Counted from the first letter of the stretch, positions 32,397 through 43,828 are shown. The stretch is DNA of 64,000 bases from Coenobita brevimanus (GCA_032717465.1 CM064690.1:26080653-26144652), one strand, 5' to 3'. The notes: generated by a model not told the origin, from the letters alone. Made by a program: numbers and translations.

Positions 32397-32603
32397 GGTC
32401 TTATAAAACTCGTCTATCTATCTATCTATCGAACCGTCTATCTATCTATAGCCAGACGCCTTAATCCCGTTAGGGGTGGCCACAGACAAGTCGCCTCCAT
32501 GTCGCCTGTCATTACACTGCCCACCTCCCAATTCACACCTCCCCCCTCTCCCATATACCTCTCCACTCCATCCCTCCATCTCATCCACGGTCTTATAAAA
32601 CTC
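32397..32603 (-). mobile_element. 5'-truncated RTE-like LINE insertion with 15-bp target-site duplication
   Basis: The direct repeat GGTCTTATAAAACTC stands at 32397-32411 and again at 32589-32603. Between them, in minus orientation, is about 140 bp of LINE 3' end (matching 20341-20490) ending in TAGA repeats at 32412-32450. This is a complete retrotransposition product truncated at its 5' end. A 113-codon plus frame across it is incidental. Confidence 0.9.
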
Positions 32604-32824
32604 TTAAAGGATATAAAAGAAAAAGAAAAATGTCTAGAACTATTAATAAAAAAAAACTATATACCAAGTTTGAAGCAGATTGGTGAAGAAATAAAAGAAT
32701 GACATAAGACAGAAAAGTGGAAAAAAGGAGGGAAAGAGGAAAATGAAGAAAATACAGTAAGTTTCCACACAATGTCCTGGAGACCTAAGAAGAGTGAGAT
32801 TGATAGAGTTATGGTATACAATAA

Positions 32825-33310
32825 GAGAGTGCGTGCCTCTAGAGTGCGTGATATTAAAAGTGCGTAACGAAAATCCTGTCTACCGTGTCATCTGAGTGCG
32901 TGTTAAATGAGTGCGTTATCAAGAGCCTTCGACAAATTTTAGAGTGCGTGGTAGGAGTGTATAATAACAGAATGCGTTAATATTAAAGTGCGTAATAGTA
33001 GAGTGCGTGATAGTAGAGTGTGTAATAGCAGAGTGCGTAATTTCTGAGTGTGTGATAGTAGAGTGCGTAATAGTAGACTGCGTGATAAGGTGTGTAATAT
33101 CTGAGAGCGTGATAAGGTGTGTAATATTTGAGTGCGTGATAAGGTGTGTAATATTTGAGTGCGTGATAAGGTGTGTAATATTTGAGTGCGTGATAATAAA
33201 GTACGATAATATTTACCATAAGTGATGTCTGAGTGCGTTTTCATAGTCCACAATAACAGAGTGTGTTAATGTTGTGTTAGAGTGCGTGCTAATAGAGTGC
33301 GTGGCGCCTA
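32825..33310. repeat. GAGTGCGTGATA minisatellite with a 27-bp segment
   Basis: About 25 GAGTGCGT units with varied spacers. At 33089-33195 it becomes regular with period 27 (GGTGTGTAATATTTGAGTGC then GTGATAA). Minus frames reading LLSHTL or YYTPYHALK repeats are artefacts. Confidence 0.88.
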
Positions 33311-33329
33311 TTGAGCGCGTGTGTGGGGG

Positions 33330-35335
33330 GGTAAAAGAGAGGAGGGCGGCAGTGACAGTGACAGACAAACGCACCCGCAGACAGACAGCGCGAGACAGCC
33401 AGGGGGTAATTGACAGGGAGACAGAGACAGCAGAGGGGGATGGGGAAGTGGAGGAGAAAGGGAGGAGGGAGACAGGCTGGAGGGAAGAGAGAGAGAGAGA
33501 GGGGGTAGGGAGGAAAGAGGAGAAAGAGAAGAGAGACAGGGTGAGGAGAGAAAGATGGAGAAGAGCAGAGAGGAAAAGGAAGAGAGAGGGAGGGGAAAGG
33601 AGGAAAGAAGAGGAAAGGGAAAGGAACAAGAGAGAAGAGTGGAGTGGAGTGGAAGGAGAGAGAGAGGGAGAGAGAGAGAGAGAGAGAAGAGAAAGGAGAG
33701 GAGAGTGGGAATTAGGGAAAGAAAATATGAGAAAAGATGAAATACAATATGAGGGAAGAAAAAGTGAAGAAGAGAAAGGAAGAAGAAAAAAGAACGATAG
33801 AAATAAGAAGGAAGGAAGAAAACGGAAATCAAGGAAGAATGAAAGATGAAAGAAGACATGAAAGAAGGAAGAACGGAAAGCAAAAACAGAAAAAAGAAAC
33901 AGAAGAAAGAAGGAGGGAAGAGAAGGAATGGAAGAAGGAATGATGGAAGGAATGAAGGAAGAGAAGCACCAGGCTAAAAATCCCCAATCAAGAAGCATGA
34001 TAGATAAGAGACCCGTCGCGAAGGAAGGGAGGGAGTGAAGGAAGAAGACTAAGGAGGTGAAGGAAATGATGGATGAAGTAGGGAGGAAGGAAAAACTAAA
34101 AGGAAGGAACGTATTAAGGAAGGGAAAATGAATGTAGAAAAGCATGGAAGAACGACGTGAATTAAGGAAGAAAAGTGCAAAAAGGGAAATGATGAGGAGG
34201 AAAGGAAAGACAGTATGGAAATGAGGAAAGTGATAAAATGAACGAAAAGAAGAAGGAAGGAAAAGGAAAATGACTAAGGATGTGACAAAATGGGAAGTAA
34301 AATGATGCAAGAAGCGAAACAAGGAAGTGAAGAAGGACTGAATAAAGTAAGGAGGAACTAGAATATGCTAAGACGGAACTCCTAACCTGGAATGGAAGTT
34401 AATGGGGTAAAGGAAGGAAGGAAGGAAGACTGATTTAAGAAGAGAAGAAAGTACGGCAGGAAGAAAGAAAAAGGGGAAAAGGAAGGAAGGTAGGTAGGTA
34501 GGCAGGTAGGAAGGAAGGAAGGAAGGAAGGACCGAGCAAGGCGGCGGTCGCTCCTCATCTTATCTTGTCTTAAGCCATTAGGAGGGAAAAAGAAGAGAAT
34601 GAGAGAAGGAAGAGGAGAACGAAGGAATAAGGAAAGAAGGAAGGAAGAACAGAAAGAAGGATGGAAGGAAGGAAAGAAAGAACAATATTGTGGGGATAGG
34701 AAGGATGGAAGGAGGGAGGTATGAAAGGAGCATAAAGAAGTAAGGAAATATGAACTAAACAGTGGAAAGAAGTGTGAAATAAATAATGAAAAAATGATGT
34801 ATGGGAAGGAAGGTAGGAAGGAAGAAAGGAGGGAAGGAAAGAAGGAAGAAAAGCAAGAAGGAAGGAAGAAAGGCAAGAAAGAAGGAAGGAAGGAAGGAAG
34901 GAAGGAAGATGCAAGGTGGCGGTGATGGTGGCTGTGTGAATCTTGTGTTATCATTGACTTAAAGAATAAAAAGTGAAAAACAAAGCGAGAACTGATGAAG
35001 GAAAGAAGAAAGGAAGTGTGCAAGGAAGAAGGAGATAAATGAAGGAGGGAGACGTGAAGGAAGGACTGAAGGAAAGGTGGATGTGGCTATGTATGTCTTG
35101 TTCCTCCATTAATCAGCATGGGGTGAAGGAAGATGAGACAAAGGAAGAAAGGGGTGAAGGAAGGAAGTAAAGGAAAGAAGGAAGAAAGGAAAGAAGCATT
35201 AAAGAAACACCAAAAGGAAAACAAAAGATGAAACGAGAAAGAAAATTAAAAAAATGGTAAGAAAATTAAACAGAAACGAAGGAATGGAGGAAGGAATGAG
35301 AGAAGACGTGAAAGAAGGAAGGAGTGAATGAAGGA
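33330..35335. repeat. 2-kb polypurine tract, (GGAA)n-rich
   Basis: Almost uninterrupted purines on plus. It goes from GAGA-rich (33480-33720) to GAAGGAA-rich (33730-35330), with perfect GGAA runs near 34415, 34508 and 34885. The 369-codon minus and 191-codon plus frames are its translations (Ser/Phe/Leu; Arg/Glu/Lys). Confidence 0.9.
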
Positions 35336-35349
35336 GCATATGGATGTTG

Positions 35350-35357
35350 GTGGTGGT

Positions 35358-35418
<61 letters not shown>

Positions 35419-35532
35419 ATCCTTAAACCAAGCTAAAAGATGGAGAGAAGTGGCAAATGGAGAGGAATGAAGGAAGAAGACGTGAAGGAAGGAAGGAAGG
35501 AAGGAAGGAGTGAAGGAAGAATCAAGGTGGTG

Positions 35533-35578
<46 letters not shown>

Positions 35579-35729
35579 CCTGTCTCACCATTGGTCGGCA
35601 GGTAATTCACTTAATTCCCACCACTGTTGCCACACCCCCATGTCCTCACCACCCTTTGCTCAAACCCCCTCGCATTCCTGGCAGCACTGCCCACATCGCT
35701 TTCTCCCGCTCTGGTAACTGTGAGAGGAT

Positions 35730-35780
<51 letters not shown>
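35350..35780. repeat. Three (GT)n microsatellites
   Basis: About 35350-35416, 35533-35576 and 35731-35780, separated by purine-rich and mixed sequence. All on the same strand. Confidence 0.9.
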
Positions 35781-35781
<1 letters not shown>

Positions 35782-36424
35782 TGGTTTTTGGTAACACTGA
35801 TGGCTATTTCTAAAGACGATGTTGGCAATACTGACGATGGTATATATTTTTTTCCCCTGCTGGTATTGGTAACACTGATAGGTATTTAACAGTATATGTA
35901 GTAAAATAAAGTGTTTTCTCTCTTATATGGTAACAGTGACGGATATCTTGTGGTTAATATGGCAACAGTTTTTTATATATTTTTTTATTTTGTCAACTCT
36001 ACTTAGTGTTTTTTTTTTTTTCGACTGCCAACACTTCCACTTGCTGTTTTTATTTTTTATTTTTTCATTTTTTCGACTTTGCCAACACTTCTCCTTACTG
36101 TTTTTCTCTGTTTTCTCTTTTTTTCGATTTTTCCAACACTCCTACTTACCGTTTTTCGTAATACTGTTGTTACCTGAGCGTGTCCTTTCATCCGTTAACG
36201 GGAGGGTAATTACAGCTTTACTTTGTGCTGTTAACGGTGGTGATGGCTCCATTAATCCCTGCCTTTGGTCACTAGCGGGATTATTTTAGTTCCAATTCGG
36301 TTTACGGAAAGGGAGAATTATTTTGAATTATTTTGTCCCTCCCGCTCTGGTGACTGTGACTATGAACAGTGTAATGGAAATATCAAAAGCAATGAATAAT
36401 AATAAAAGTAACAGTAGTACTATA
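35781..36424. other. Non-coding, T-rich
   Basis: Irregular repeats of CCAACACTTCTNCTTACTGTTTTT at about 36025-36155 (three or four units, 60-70 bp apart) in T-rich filler. No gene. Confidence 0.5.
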
Positions 36425-36715
36425 AATATAACAATAGTGATGATACTACTACTACTACTACAACAACAACAACTACTACTACTACAACAACAACTACTAC
36501 TACTACCACTACCAGCACCACTACTGCTACTACTACTACTGCAACTACTACTACTACTACTGCCACTACCATCACTGCTACTGCTGCAACTACTACTACT
36601 GCTACTACTACTGTTATTATTACTACTACTACTACTGCTACTATTACATCTATTGCTACTACTACTTCTACTACTACTACTACTGCTACTACTACTACTA
36701 CTAATAATAATAACA
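36425..36715. repeat. (CTA)n / (ACA)n microsatellite
   Basis: About 95 imperfect triplets (ACT, ACA, GCT). Frames of 98-143 codons are poly-Leu/Ser/Val. Confidence 0.9.
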
Positions 36716-36746
36716 AATAAATAAATATATACTACCGCCCTCCATT

Positions 36747-36865
36747 CTCTCCCAAGCACTTCTTCGTGACTAGCACCATATGATATAATTAATCTCTTGC
36801 AATAGCCCAGGATTCAAGATGAAAGGAGGGGAATTATACACCCAGTTAAAGTGAACAGATTATAG
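36747..36865. mobile_element. 225-bp TA-type MITE, partial copy 5 (inverted)
   Basis: Right half only: CCCAAGCACTTCTTCGTGAC and ACCCAGTTAAAGTGAACAGA then TTATAG. The left half is replaced by the preceding microsatellite. Confidence 0.65.
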
Positions 36866-36897
36866 TCTCTTCTAGGCAAAAATGATCACCCTTCTAT

Positions 36898-36948
36898 AAC
36901 ACTATCTATATCTATCTATCTATCTATCGTCCGACGCCCTAATCCTAT
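36898..36948 (-). pseudogene. RTE-like LINE 3' tail remnant
   Basis: TATCTATCTATCTATC then GTCCGACGCCCTAATCC corresponds to the terminal 20 bp plus tail of the LINE ends at 20.34 and 32.45 kb. Confidence 0.5.
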
Positions 36949-36968
36949 AATACGCTGCCAGAAAAATA

Positions 36969-37020
36969 GATATACCCCTTTCACACTAACTTGGCCTAAA
37001 AATGCCATCTTCTCCTACTT
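36969..37020. mobile_element. Isolated end of the TA-type MITE
   Basis: ATATACCCCTTTCACACTAA then CTTGGCCTAAAAATGCCATC matches the left end of copy 2. The rest is missing. Confidence 0.55.
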
Positions 37021-37204
37021 TTTTTCTAGATGGTTTTATCTTATTTTTTTTTTTTTTTTAAGATGAAGAGAGCAAGAAAAAACAAATTAGACAAAAAAAC
37101 AAACAAACCTCATACTGTGTCCTCCATTTTTATGTTTTTGCTGGCGTTTGTTTGTTTGTTTGTCTGTCTCTCTGTTGGTAACTTTGCTCAAAAAGTTATG
37201 AACG

Positions 37205-38790
37205 GATTTTGACAGACAGACAAACCGAGTGAAAACAATACCCGTCCCCAGGCCCCTCCAGTGCAGGGACGGGTAATAGAGTTTTTCGTTTTCAGACTCA
37301 AGCGTTTACTAGATATGAGCAAAATATGGACCGTGTGACGTGAAATATATATGTGTGTGTGTGTGGGGGGGGTATCTGGGTAAGCAAAGTTCCCCCAAGA
37401 GTTCCCCCCCCCCGTGACCCCCCCACCCCCAGCTAGATTTCCGCGCATGCGTAGTATCATGGCGAATACCTGCGGGAGGCCTCCTCAAATTGTGTCTCTC
37501 GTTCGGAAATCTCTCTTATGCTGAACTTATTCGTCTGGAGGCATTAGAATAAAACATAAAAGACATCCTTGGCTTGAAGAGGTACGGGAATACTCGAGAT
37601 CTAACGACGAACAAAAAAAAAAAAAGGAAAGAAAGAAAAGAAAAGAATTTCAGAGTAGAAAATACAAGCCAGTGCAAATGAAAGCCGTGAGAATCAGTCA
37701 GCTGGACACCTGAGACGGAAACGTAATTCTCACTAACCTGAAAATATTTTCTAAGACGTTTATTTATCCTTTTAATATTCAATATTGTTAAACGGAATTT
37801 ATATTAAAGCGAAATTTACCATAATTAGTAACATATATGCTTTCCACACATTCCACTGTTCTGTACATTACGTAAATATATGAAAATTTCCCCGGAGGAT
37901 GATACCAGACGCTTGAGACGGACTCGTTTGTTTATAAGTGACGTTGTCTTGTGCACGGTAACTTGACGGTGTCCTCGTCTGACGTCATTTCGACGCTCTG
38001 AAAGGTATTGGTACAATTATTTATGACTTTGTGTTTCACATGCCTGCTCATTACCCCTGGATGTTGTGGAAGTAGTTAATTAATGTTTGAATGTATAGAC
38101 AGCGCCGTAAATGTTATGCCGCGTCCCCGATTTACGTGGTAGCCCAAGTACGTTTAAATTTTTTGTACAGTACCTGTCTCGCATGAATGAGTTTATGTTC
38201 TGTGGATTCAAGATTAACTAACCTGTCTCTTCCGTGGTTATCGCAGCCGACCAATTAAATGCATATAGACAAAGGGAGGGAGAGAAACTAATCTTTGAAA
38301 ATAGCATTGGGAAATCAAAAGCCGATGTATGATGTAAACAGGAAGTTGGGGCTAGCCAGTGAGCCTACGGGAGATGCATAACAGAGCCTGACCAATTATT
38401 GTCCATCAACCTGTCGCCATAGCAGTGAATTAATGTCATATATTCTTTGTATGGTTGCACTTTTCCACTTTACCCTTCATTTTAGTTTGGTTTTGAAGTA
38501 TGGTGGGAGCGTGTAAGACGAAGTCAAAAATACGAAAAGGAAGTCTTACACACAAACGAGGAGTATTCATAAATACTGCCTCTAGATAGATAGATAGATA
38601 GATAAGTAGATAGATAGTGACCACAACAAAACTTAGGTACAAGTTGATACAAAATACAAAGGTTTGGGAGGTGCAGCCAAATAATACATTAGCTAACTGA
38701 AATAAAACTTACATATTATTGCGTACCGTACGGAAGGGGTGGCGATATCCCGCTTTCTTTTTTATCGGATCGTAGTCTACGTAACACCGT
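37205..38790 (-). repeat. ~1.5-kb unclassified dispersed repeat, copy B
   Basis: Reverse complement of copy A. Unlike copy A it carries GATA repeats (38583-38618) and lacks the long A and C runs. Its left neighbour contains AACTTTGCTCAAAAAGTTAT then GAACGGATTTTGA at 37181-37212, which copy A does not share, so the boundary is near 37230. Confidence 0.85.
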
Positions 38791-39530
38791 AGAATTCGTG
38801 ACACCATTTTCTGAGCGATTTGTTATGCTTATTACACCTCGATAGTCTCTTACGTGTTTTTATAAATGTAATATCAGTATACTATGACTTAGGAATGCAT
38901 AGAAGAATGAGAAGGTGTGATATGCAAGATAAATCGCAAATGAGAAGGCGCTAAGTACGTCACAGGGAGGCCGATGGTGCATGAGTTGGTGTGTTCAGCC
39001 TGCAGACTTGAATTGTCCTTCAGCGACATTTGGGCTGCAAGGAAACTGAAAATATGGACACTGATAATTTTCAGTGTTAGCATAAATCCCCCCAAAAGGC
39101 AACTCACGCGGTCTTGTTACGAAGATGCATTCCCCTCCTCACAAAGAACCAGCAAACAGTTCATCTCCTGTCCATCTCGTAAAACAGGCCATTGGACAGC
39201 CCGACAGGTCACTCCATCCCCATCACTTAATAAACTTAGATTAGTCCACCAGATAACTTGTGGGGCGAAGAAGTAAATAAATAAATGACATCAGAATCAC
39301 CCACCTACGCACACTCCCTTACTCCATCTGCTCTTATCTACACACACACACACACACACACATGCCATACAACTCCACATTCATTACTCCTTGTATTACT
39401 TGTACATTAAGCCGCATCATGTACACTAGTATGTGCTTTTTGTCCACCCACTGGTATTGTGACAAAATTTTAACCTTTCGCTTTGAACGTAAGATATCCA
39501 TTTTACCTATCCACTGTTAACTGAGCCTTC
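38791..39530. other. Non-coding, short (AC)n at 39342-39361
   Basis: CTGAGCGATTTGTTATGCTT at about 38812 resembles ACGAGCGATGTATTACGCAT at 53.38 kb. The 100-codon frame at 38974 shows no domain. Confidence 0.45.
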
Positions 39531-39544
39531 AAAATGGTCAGATT

Positions 39545-39600
39545 CACTGCTACTACTACTACTACCACTACTACTACTACTACTATTACTACTACTCTTT
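39545..39600. repeat. (CTA)n microsatellite
   Basis: About 17 imperfect triplets. Confidence 0.85.
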
Positions 39601-39716
39601 TATCACTCCTACTGCATTTCGTATCGTCACTGTTGTTATTATTGCTTGTTAATACTGGTGTTGCCAAATGTGTTGCTAGCGTTATCGATATTAGTGTTGT
39701 TGCATACGTGTTGCAT

Positions 39717-39738
39717 ATGGAGCGCAGGGACGGGGTGC

Positions 39739-39775
<37 letters not shown>

Positions 39776-39791
39776 CGCAGGGACGGGGTGC

Positions 39792-39838
<47 letters not shown>

Positions 39839-39870
39839 GAGAGAGACGAAAGGAGGAAAAATGCTGGGGA

Positions 39871-39922
<52 letters not shown>
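39717..39922. repeat. Tandem unit ATGGAGCGCAGGGACGGGGT with (GA)n, then (GT)n
   Basis: ATGGAGCGCAGGGACGGGGT then GCATCA is repeated at 39717 and 39769, each followed by GA repeats of different length (about 13 and 20). A GT tract of about 47 bp follows at 39873. Confidence 0.88.
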
Positions 39923-40325
39923 CAGTTTCCAACGCTAGGCATAGACTCGACAGTTCATTACCTGAGGTCTGTCATTCCTCCTACATGTCATTCACCTTCA
40001 CATGTCACCACTTCGGAGCTAATCCCTACCGTCCATGCCAGGGCCGTATCATGCAAAACTGGTGTAATGGCATAAATGGGGGTGTTATTTTTATCTTTAT
40101 TTAATGACGTCGTTGGTTATTGCGGAAAATCACCGAATACTTTAAGCGAAATTTAAATAATCAGTTTCCTGCCATATATGAGATCGATTTAGCGTCCTCG
40201 TGAGCATACGTGGGTGGAGTAGCAGTAAACACATTCATTTCACTGTTAATATATAGGAATTTCCATTTTTCAGAATTAATATCAATTTGACTGATTTGGA
40301 CTCGATAACTCAATTTCTCAAGATC
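39923..40325. other. Non-coding
   Basis: No repeat family or coding signal recognised. Confidence 0.4.
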
Positions 40326-41102
40326 TTAATTTATGGGGAAGGATGGAAGGAGAGAAGGGATAGAGTAGGGGAAGAAGGAGAGAATGAAGGAGGGAAGGAA
40401 GGAAGAAAAGAAGGAAGAAGAGGGATAAGGAAAGAATGAGTGAATGAAGGAAGGTTGGCGGAAAAAATTAAGGGAAGAAAGGGGAAGAAAAGAGGTATGG
40501 AAAGACTGAGAATGAAGGAGGGATGAAAAGCGGGGAAGAAGGGACTGAAGGAGGGGAGAAAGGAGAGAAGCATGAAGAAAGGAAGGAAGTAGAGAAGATT
40601 GGAGGAACTGAGGAGAAGGAAAATAGGAGAAAGAAAACAAGGGAGAGGGAAGACAAGAAAGAAGGATAGGAAGGAAGTAAAGAAGAGAGAAAAAAAAAAA
40701 CAGAGGAAGGAGGGAGGATGGAAAGAAGGAAGAAATGATGGAGGGAACGAAGGAAGGAGAGAGAGAAAAAGCAGAAAAGGGAGCAGGCAAAGGAAGGAGG
40801 GAAGGAAGGAAGGAAGGAACACTAGAAGCATCCTGTTATGGTCTGTTAGGATCCCCTGCTTGGTACGTGAAGGAAGGAAGGAGGAAGAGAAGGAAGGAAG
40901 GAGAAAGAGAAGGAAGGAGGGAGTGAAGGAAGGAGAGAGTGAAGGAGGGAACAGTAGAAGCATCCTGTTATGGTCTGTTAGATACTTCTCCTTGGTGAGG
41001 GAAGGAGACGGAAGACGGCAGGAGAGGAGGGAGGAGAGAAGGAGAAGAGAGAAAGAGAACTCAAGAAGGGAGGAAAAGCAGACATGACAGGAGCAGGAAA
41101 GT

Positions 41103-41140
<38 letters not shown>

Positions 41141-41465
41141 AGGAGCGAAGGAGTAGGAGCAAGAAAGGAGACAAAGAGGAGGAAGGAAGGAGAGAAGAAG
41201 GAGGAGAATTGGAGAAAGGAGAAAGAAGACAGAAAAAGAAGGAAGTTAGAGACAAGAGAAAACAAAAAAGACGAGAGAAATAAAAAGAATGAGAGGTAAG
41301 GGAAGAAGGGAAGAGGAAAGACGTATGAAGGAAAGACAGGACAGGAAGGAAGGGAAAGGGAAGGAAGGAATATTTGGGGGAGGGAGAGGGGAAGGAGAGA
41401 GAAAGAAGGAATAAGAAGGAACGAAGGAGGAAGAGGTAAGGAAGCAGCCAGTGACAGAGCACAAG
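40326..41465. repeat. 1.1-kb polypurine tract
   Basis: GAAGGAAGGA-type on plus, with (GA)n at 41107-41133. A mixed block TAGAAGCATCCTGTTATGGT then CTGTTAG occurs twice (about 40819 and 40953) with purine sequence between, a duplication of about 134 bp. Frames are compositional. Confidence 0.88.
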
Positions 41466-41534
41466 GGTAGATTATCGCCTACTCCGATTTACGCGAATAG
41501 AAAATCGAAGGAAAGGGAGAGTTCAACAACAACA

Positions 41535-41684
41535 CGCGTAGTAGTAGTAGTAGTAGTAATTATTATTACCATCATTACCACTGTTACTAGTTTTGTCTCA
41601 GCTGTTGCTATTACTGTACTTCTGTTATCTCTACTAGTATTACTACTACCGGTTGCTGTTGTTGCTGCTATTATTACCACCACC

Positions 41685-41722
<38 letters not shown>

Positions 41723-41725
41723 AAT
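41535..41725. repeat. (TAG)n ... (CTA)n triplet repeats
   Basis: TAG at 41537-41557, mixed TAT/TAC/TGT triplets in the middle, then ACC/ACT to 41722. Confidence 0.85.
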
Positions 41726-42028
41726 TAATATGACATCCAGAGTCCCCTACAGCCATACCCAACCACAAGCCATCCTTTCTCCACCATCATCCCTACCTAC
41801 AGTATTAGTGTCTGTTTTTATTTTATTTTTTAACTGACAAAATCCCATAACTCCTTTCAGCTCAGTTGATGTCCTGGGATAGTCTGACTGAAGGTTTGAT
41901 TTGTCTAGTAACCAAGGAGATTCATTTGTACCCCATAAGCAAGGCTAATTTAATTTCGCGCCACCACCACTTAGTATTCAAGTTGTGCAAGTGACCCAGT
42001 TCCCTCAGATGAAGACAAACCGACTATG
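41726..42028. other. Non-coding
   Basis: Nothing recognised. Confidence 0.4.
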
Positions 42029-42240
42029 GACCGTATTCTCGTCTTTTTCGAAGCTCCCTAACACCTCCTCCTAGCGATTTAGTTTTGAATATGGGTGGTT
42101 AATATCCTTTTTACGTTATCAAGAGTGTGGCGATGTTGGGGGGATTTATGTTACAGGGAAGAGGGCAGTAAGGGGGTATTAAACAAAATGAATCGCTTAG
42201 GAAAAGGTGTTACGGAGCTTCCTTTGCTGAGGAGACTACC
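42029..42240. mobile_element. AAATAAATCGC palindromic MITE, longest copy
   Basis: Left arm GGACCGTATTCTCGTC, GAAGCTCCCTAACACCTCCT and CCTAGCGATTTAGTTTTG; inner GAATATGGGTGGTTAATATC; right arm AAAATGAATCGCTTAGGAAA then AGGTGTTACGGAGCTTCC. The arms are about 45 bp each. Non-coding; the 73-codon frame over its right end is incidental. Confidence 0.78.
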
Positions 42241-42389
42241 GGCCTATGCCACTTCTCACATCTTTCATTTTCTGCTTGAACCTAACCCGTCACAGTTCCC
42301 TAAGGAGCACCAGTGAAGCCGCTCCCTGATGCTGCTCTCACCCACTCTTACCTGATAGTAGACATAGGGCGGTACTGTAACTTGCTTGG

Positions 42390-42550
42390 GGATATTTCAT
42401 AGCGCCTCTTCCATAACGAATTATCCCTCTATTTGTTACTGTTGCAAACTATGTCCCTATCAAAGCGACTTAGCTAACATAAAGGATAATAATGGCGTGA
42501 TATGCTGAACAAACCACCAAAGAAGAGGTGTTCCACAGCCTTCTATGGCA
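42390..42550. mobile_element. Diverged relative of the palindromic MITE (candidate)
   Basis: CATAGCGCCTCTTCCATAAC at the left and AAGAAGAGGTGTTCCACAGC at the right are inverted and resemble the arms above, but the AAATCGC core is not clean. Confidence 0.35.
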
Positions 42551-42765
42551 CTCAGAACACGACCCATACATCGCACAGGTTCCGCCGCTGGGGTACGTTT
42601 GTCACCCACCCAGCCACTGTAAACACTTAACTCTTGTGTGATTTACGGGGCTGAGGCAAGCCCTTTGCCAGCGATGGGTTACTGTCGCATGGATTAAGTT
42701 TGTCTTTAAACTGACTTCGGGGTTCAAATGACACTGGAGAGATACCACAGGTGATTCATCTATGC

Positions 42766-42887
<122 letters not shown>

Positions 42888-43159
42888 AAGGTGGGCGGAC
42901 AGACAGCCTATTTTATATACAGGAGATGCCGAGCTGGTCTTGAATTATATCCTTGTCAGTGAGGACTTCACCTGATAATTATCCCCACGCCTTACGAAAA
43001 GAGATGAGTGTATGTGATAAGTAGGGAGGATTTAAGGATAGATACTTGTTGCCGTAGCGTCGTGTGTTTACAAGTGTGAAAACGTGATTCGCGTACCTTC
43101 ACTGGACGGCCACCTGCTTCTTGAAGGAGATAATTCTAGGAAGTCTGCTTGCATTCAGG

Positions 43160-43290
43160 CTACAGTGGTGGATCAGGGAACAAGAAACTGACCCCTCGAC
43201 AGTGGTGGGTCAGGAAGTGAGAGACTGACCGAACAACAATAGTGGGTCAGGAAACATGACACTGGCACAACAACAACTCGGTCAGGAGGA
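43160..43290. repeat. ~42-bp minisatellite CAGTGGTGGGTCAGGAA
   Basis: Three or four degenerate units: CAGTGGTGGATCAGGGAACA, CAGTGGTGGGTCAGGAAGTG, AATAGTGGGTCAGGAAACAT, each followed by GAGACTGACC-like sequence. Confidence 0.65.
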
Positions 43291-43828
43291 AGACTACAGT
43301 ACACACACATTGGACTCCATGCGGTGGGGTGAGAGGACTGACTTGTCTGACACGAGACCGGAAATGGAGGTAGACTCCCGTCTGAGCGATCTGCCCGTTC
43401 CGTTTCACTCCAAGAACCATATATCCTTCAGCCAAGGAGATTTTCTAGCAGCTTCTCCTAACCGACTTATTCTGCATATGACATGTTAATATTCACTTGT
43501 AGAGTATACGAGGATTATTGACAGAAGGATAAACACAACATGCAAGAAAATGATGTGTAGAGGACATGATAAGTCACTAAGGAATAGGCGTAAGAAAGAC
43601 TCCTAAACCAACGGCGATAAAGACACAAATAAAACTCATTCCAAAAGCGTACTTCAGCTGTGATTGTGTTGTAGGACCCTGTGTTCGGCAAAGAAAATGT
43701 GATCTGCGCTGAGAGATTGGAAATGGTAGGAAAGTAAAGACGATAACCCAGCAGTAGATGTGGAAGTGAAGGTGGATAGGGTAGTAGAAATAGCAATAAT
43801 AATCACTCAGTAATAAGCACTAAGCAAA
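43291..43828. other. Non-coding
   Basis: Nothing recognised. The 77-codon frame at 43256 starts in the minisatellite and shows no domain. Confidence 0.4.

Noticed and set aside
33213..34322. 369-codon minus-strand open frame
   Set aside because: Lies wholly in a polypurine tract. The product is Ser/Phe/Leu-rich with no domain, and every frame of such a tract stays open because stop codons on the pyrimidine strand are rare.
23846..38790. Long terminal repeats of one 15-kb retrovirus-like element
   Set aside because: The two copies are inverted, not direct, and no gag or pol frames lie between them.
38974..39276. 100-codon plus-strand frame in non-repetitive sequence
   Set aside because: No recognisable domain, no splice context and no support from composition.
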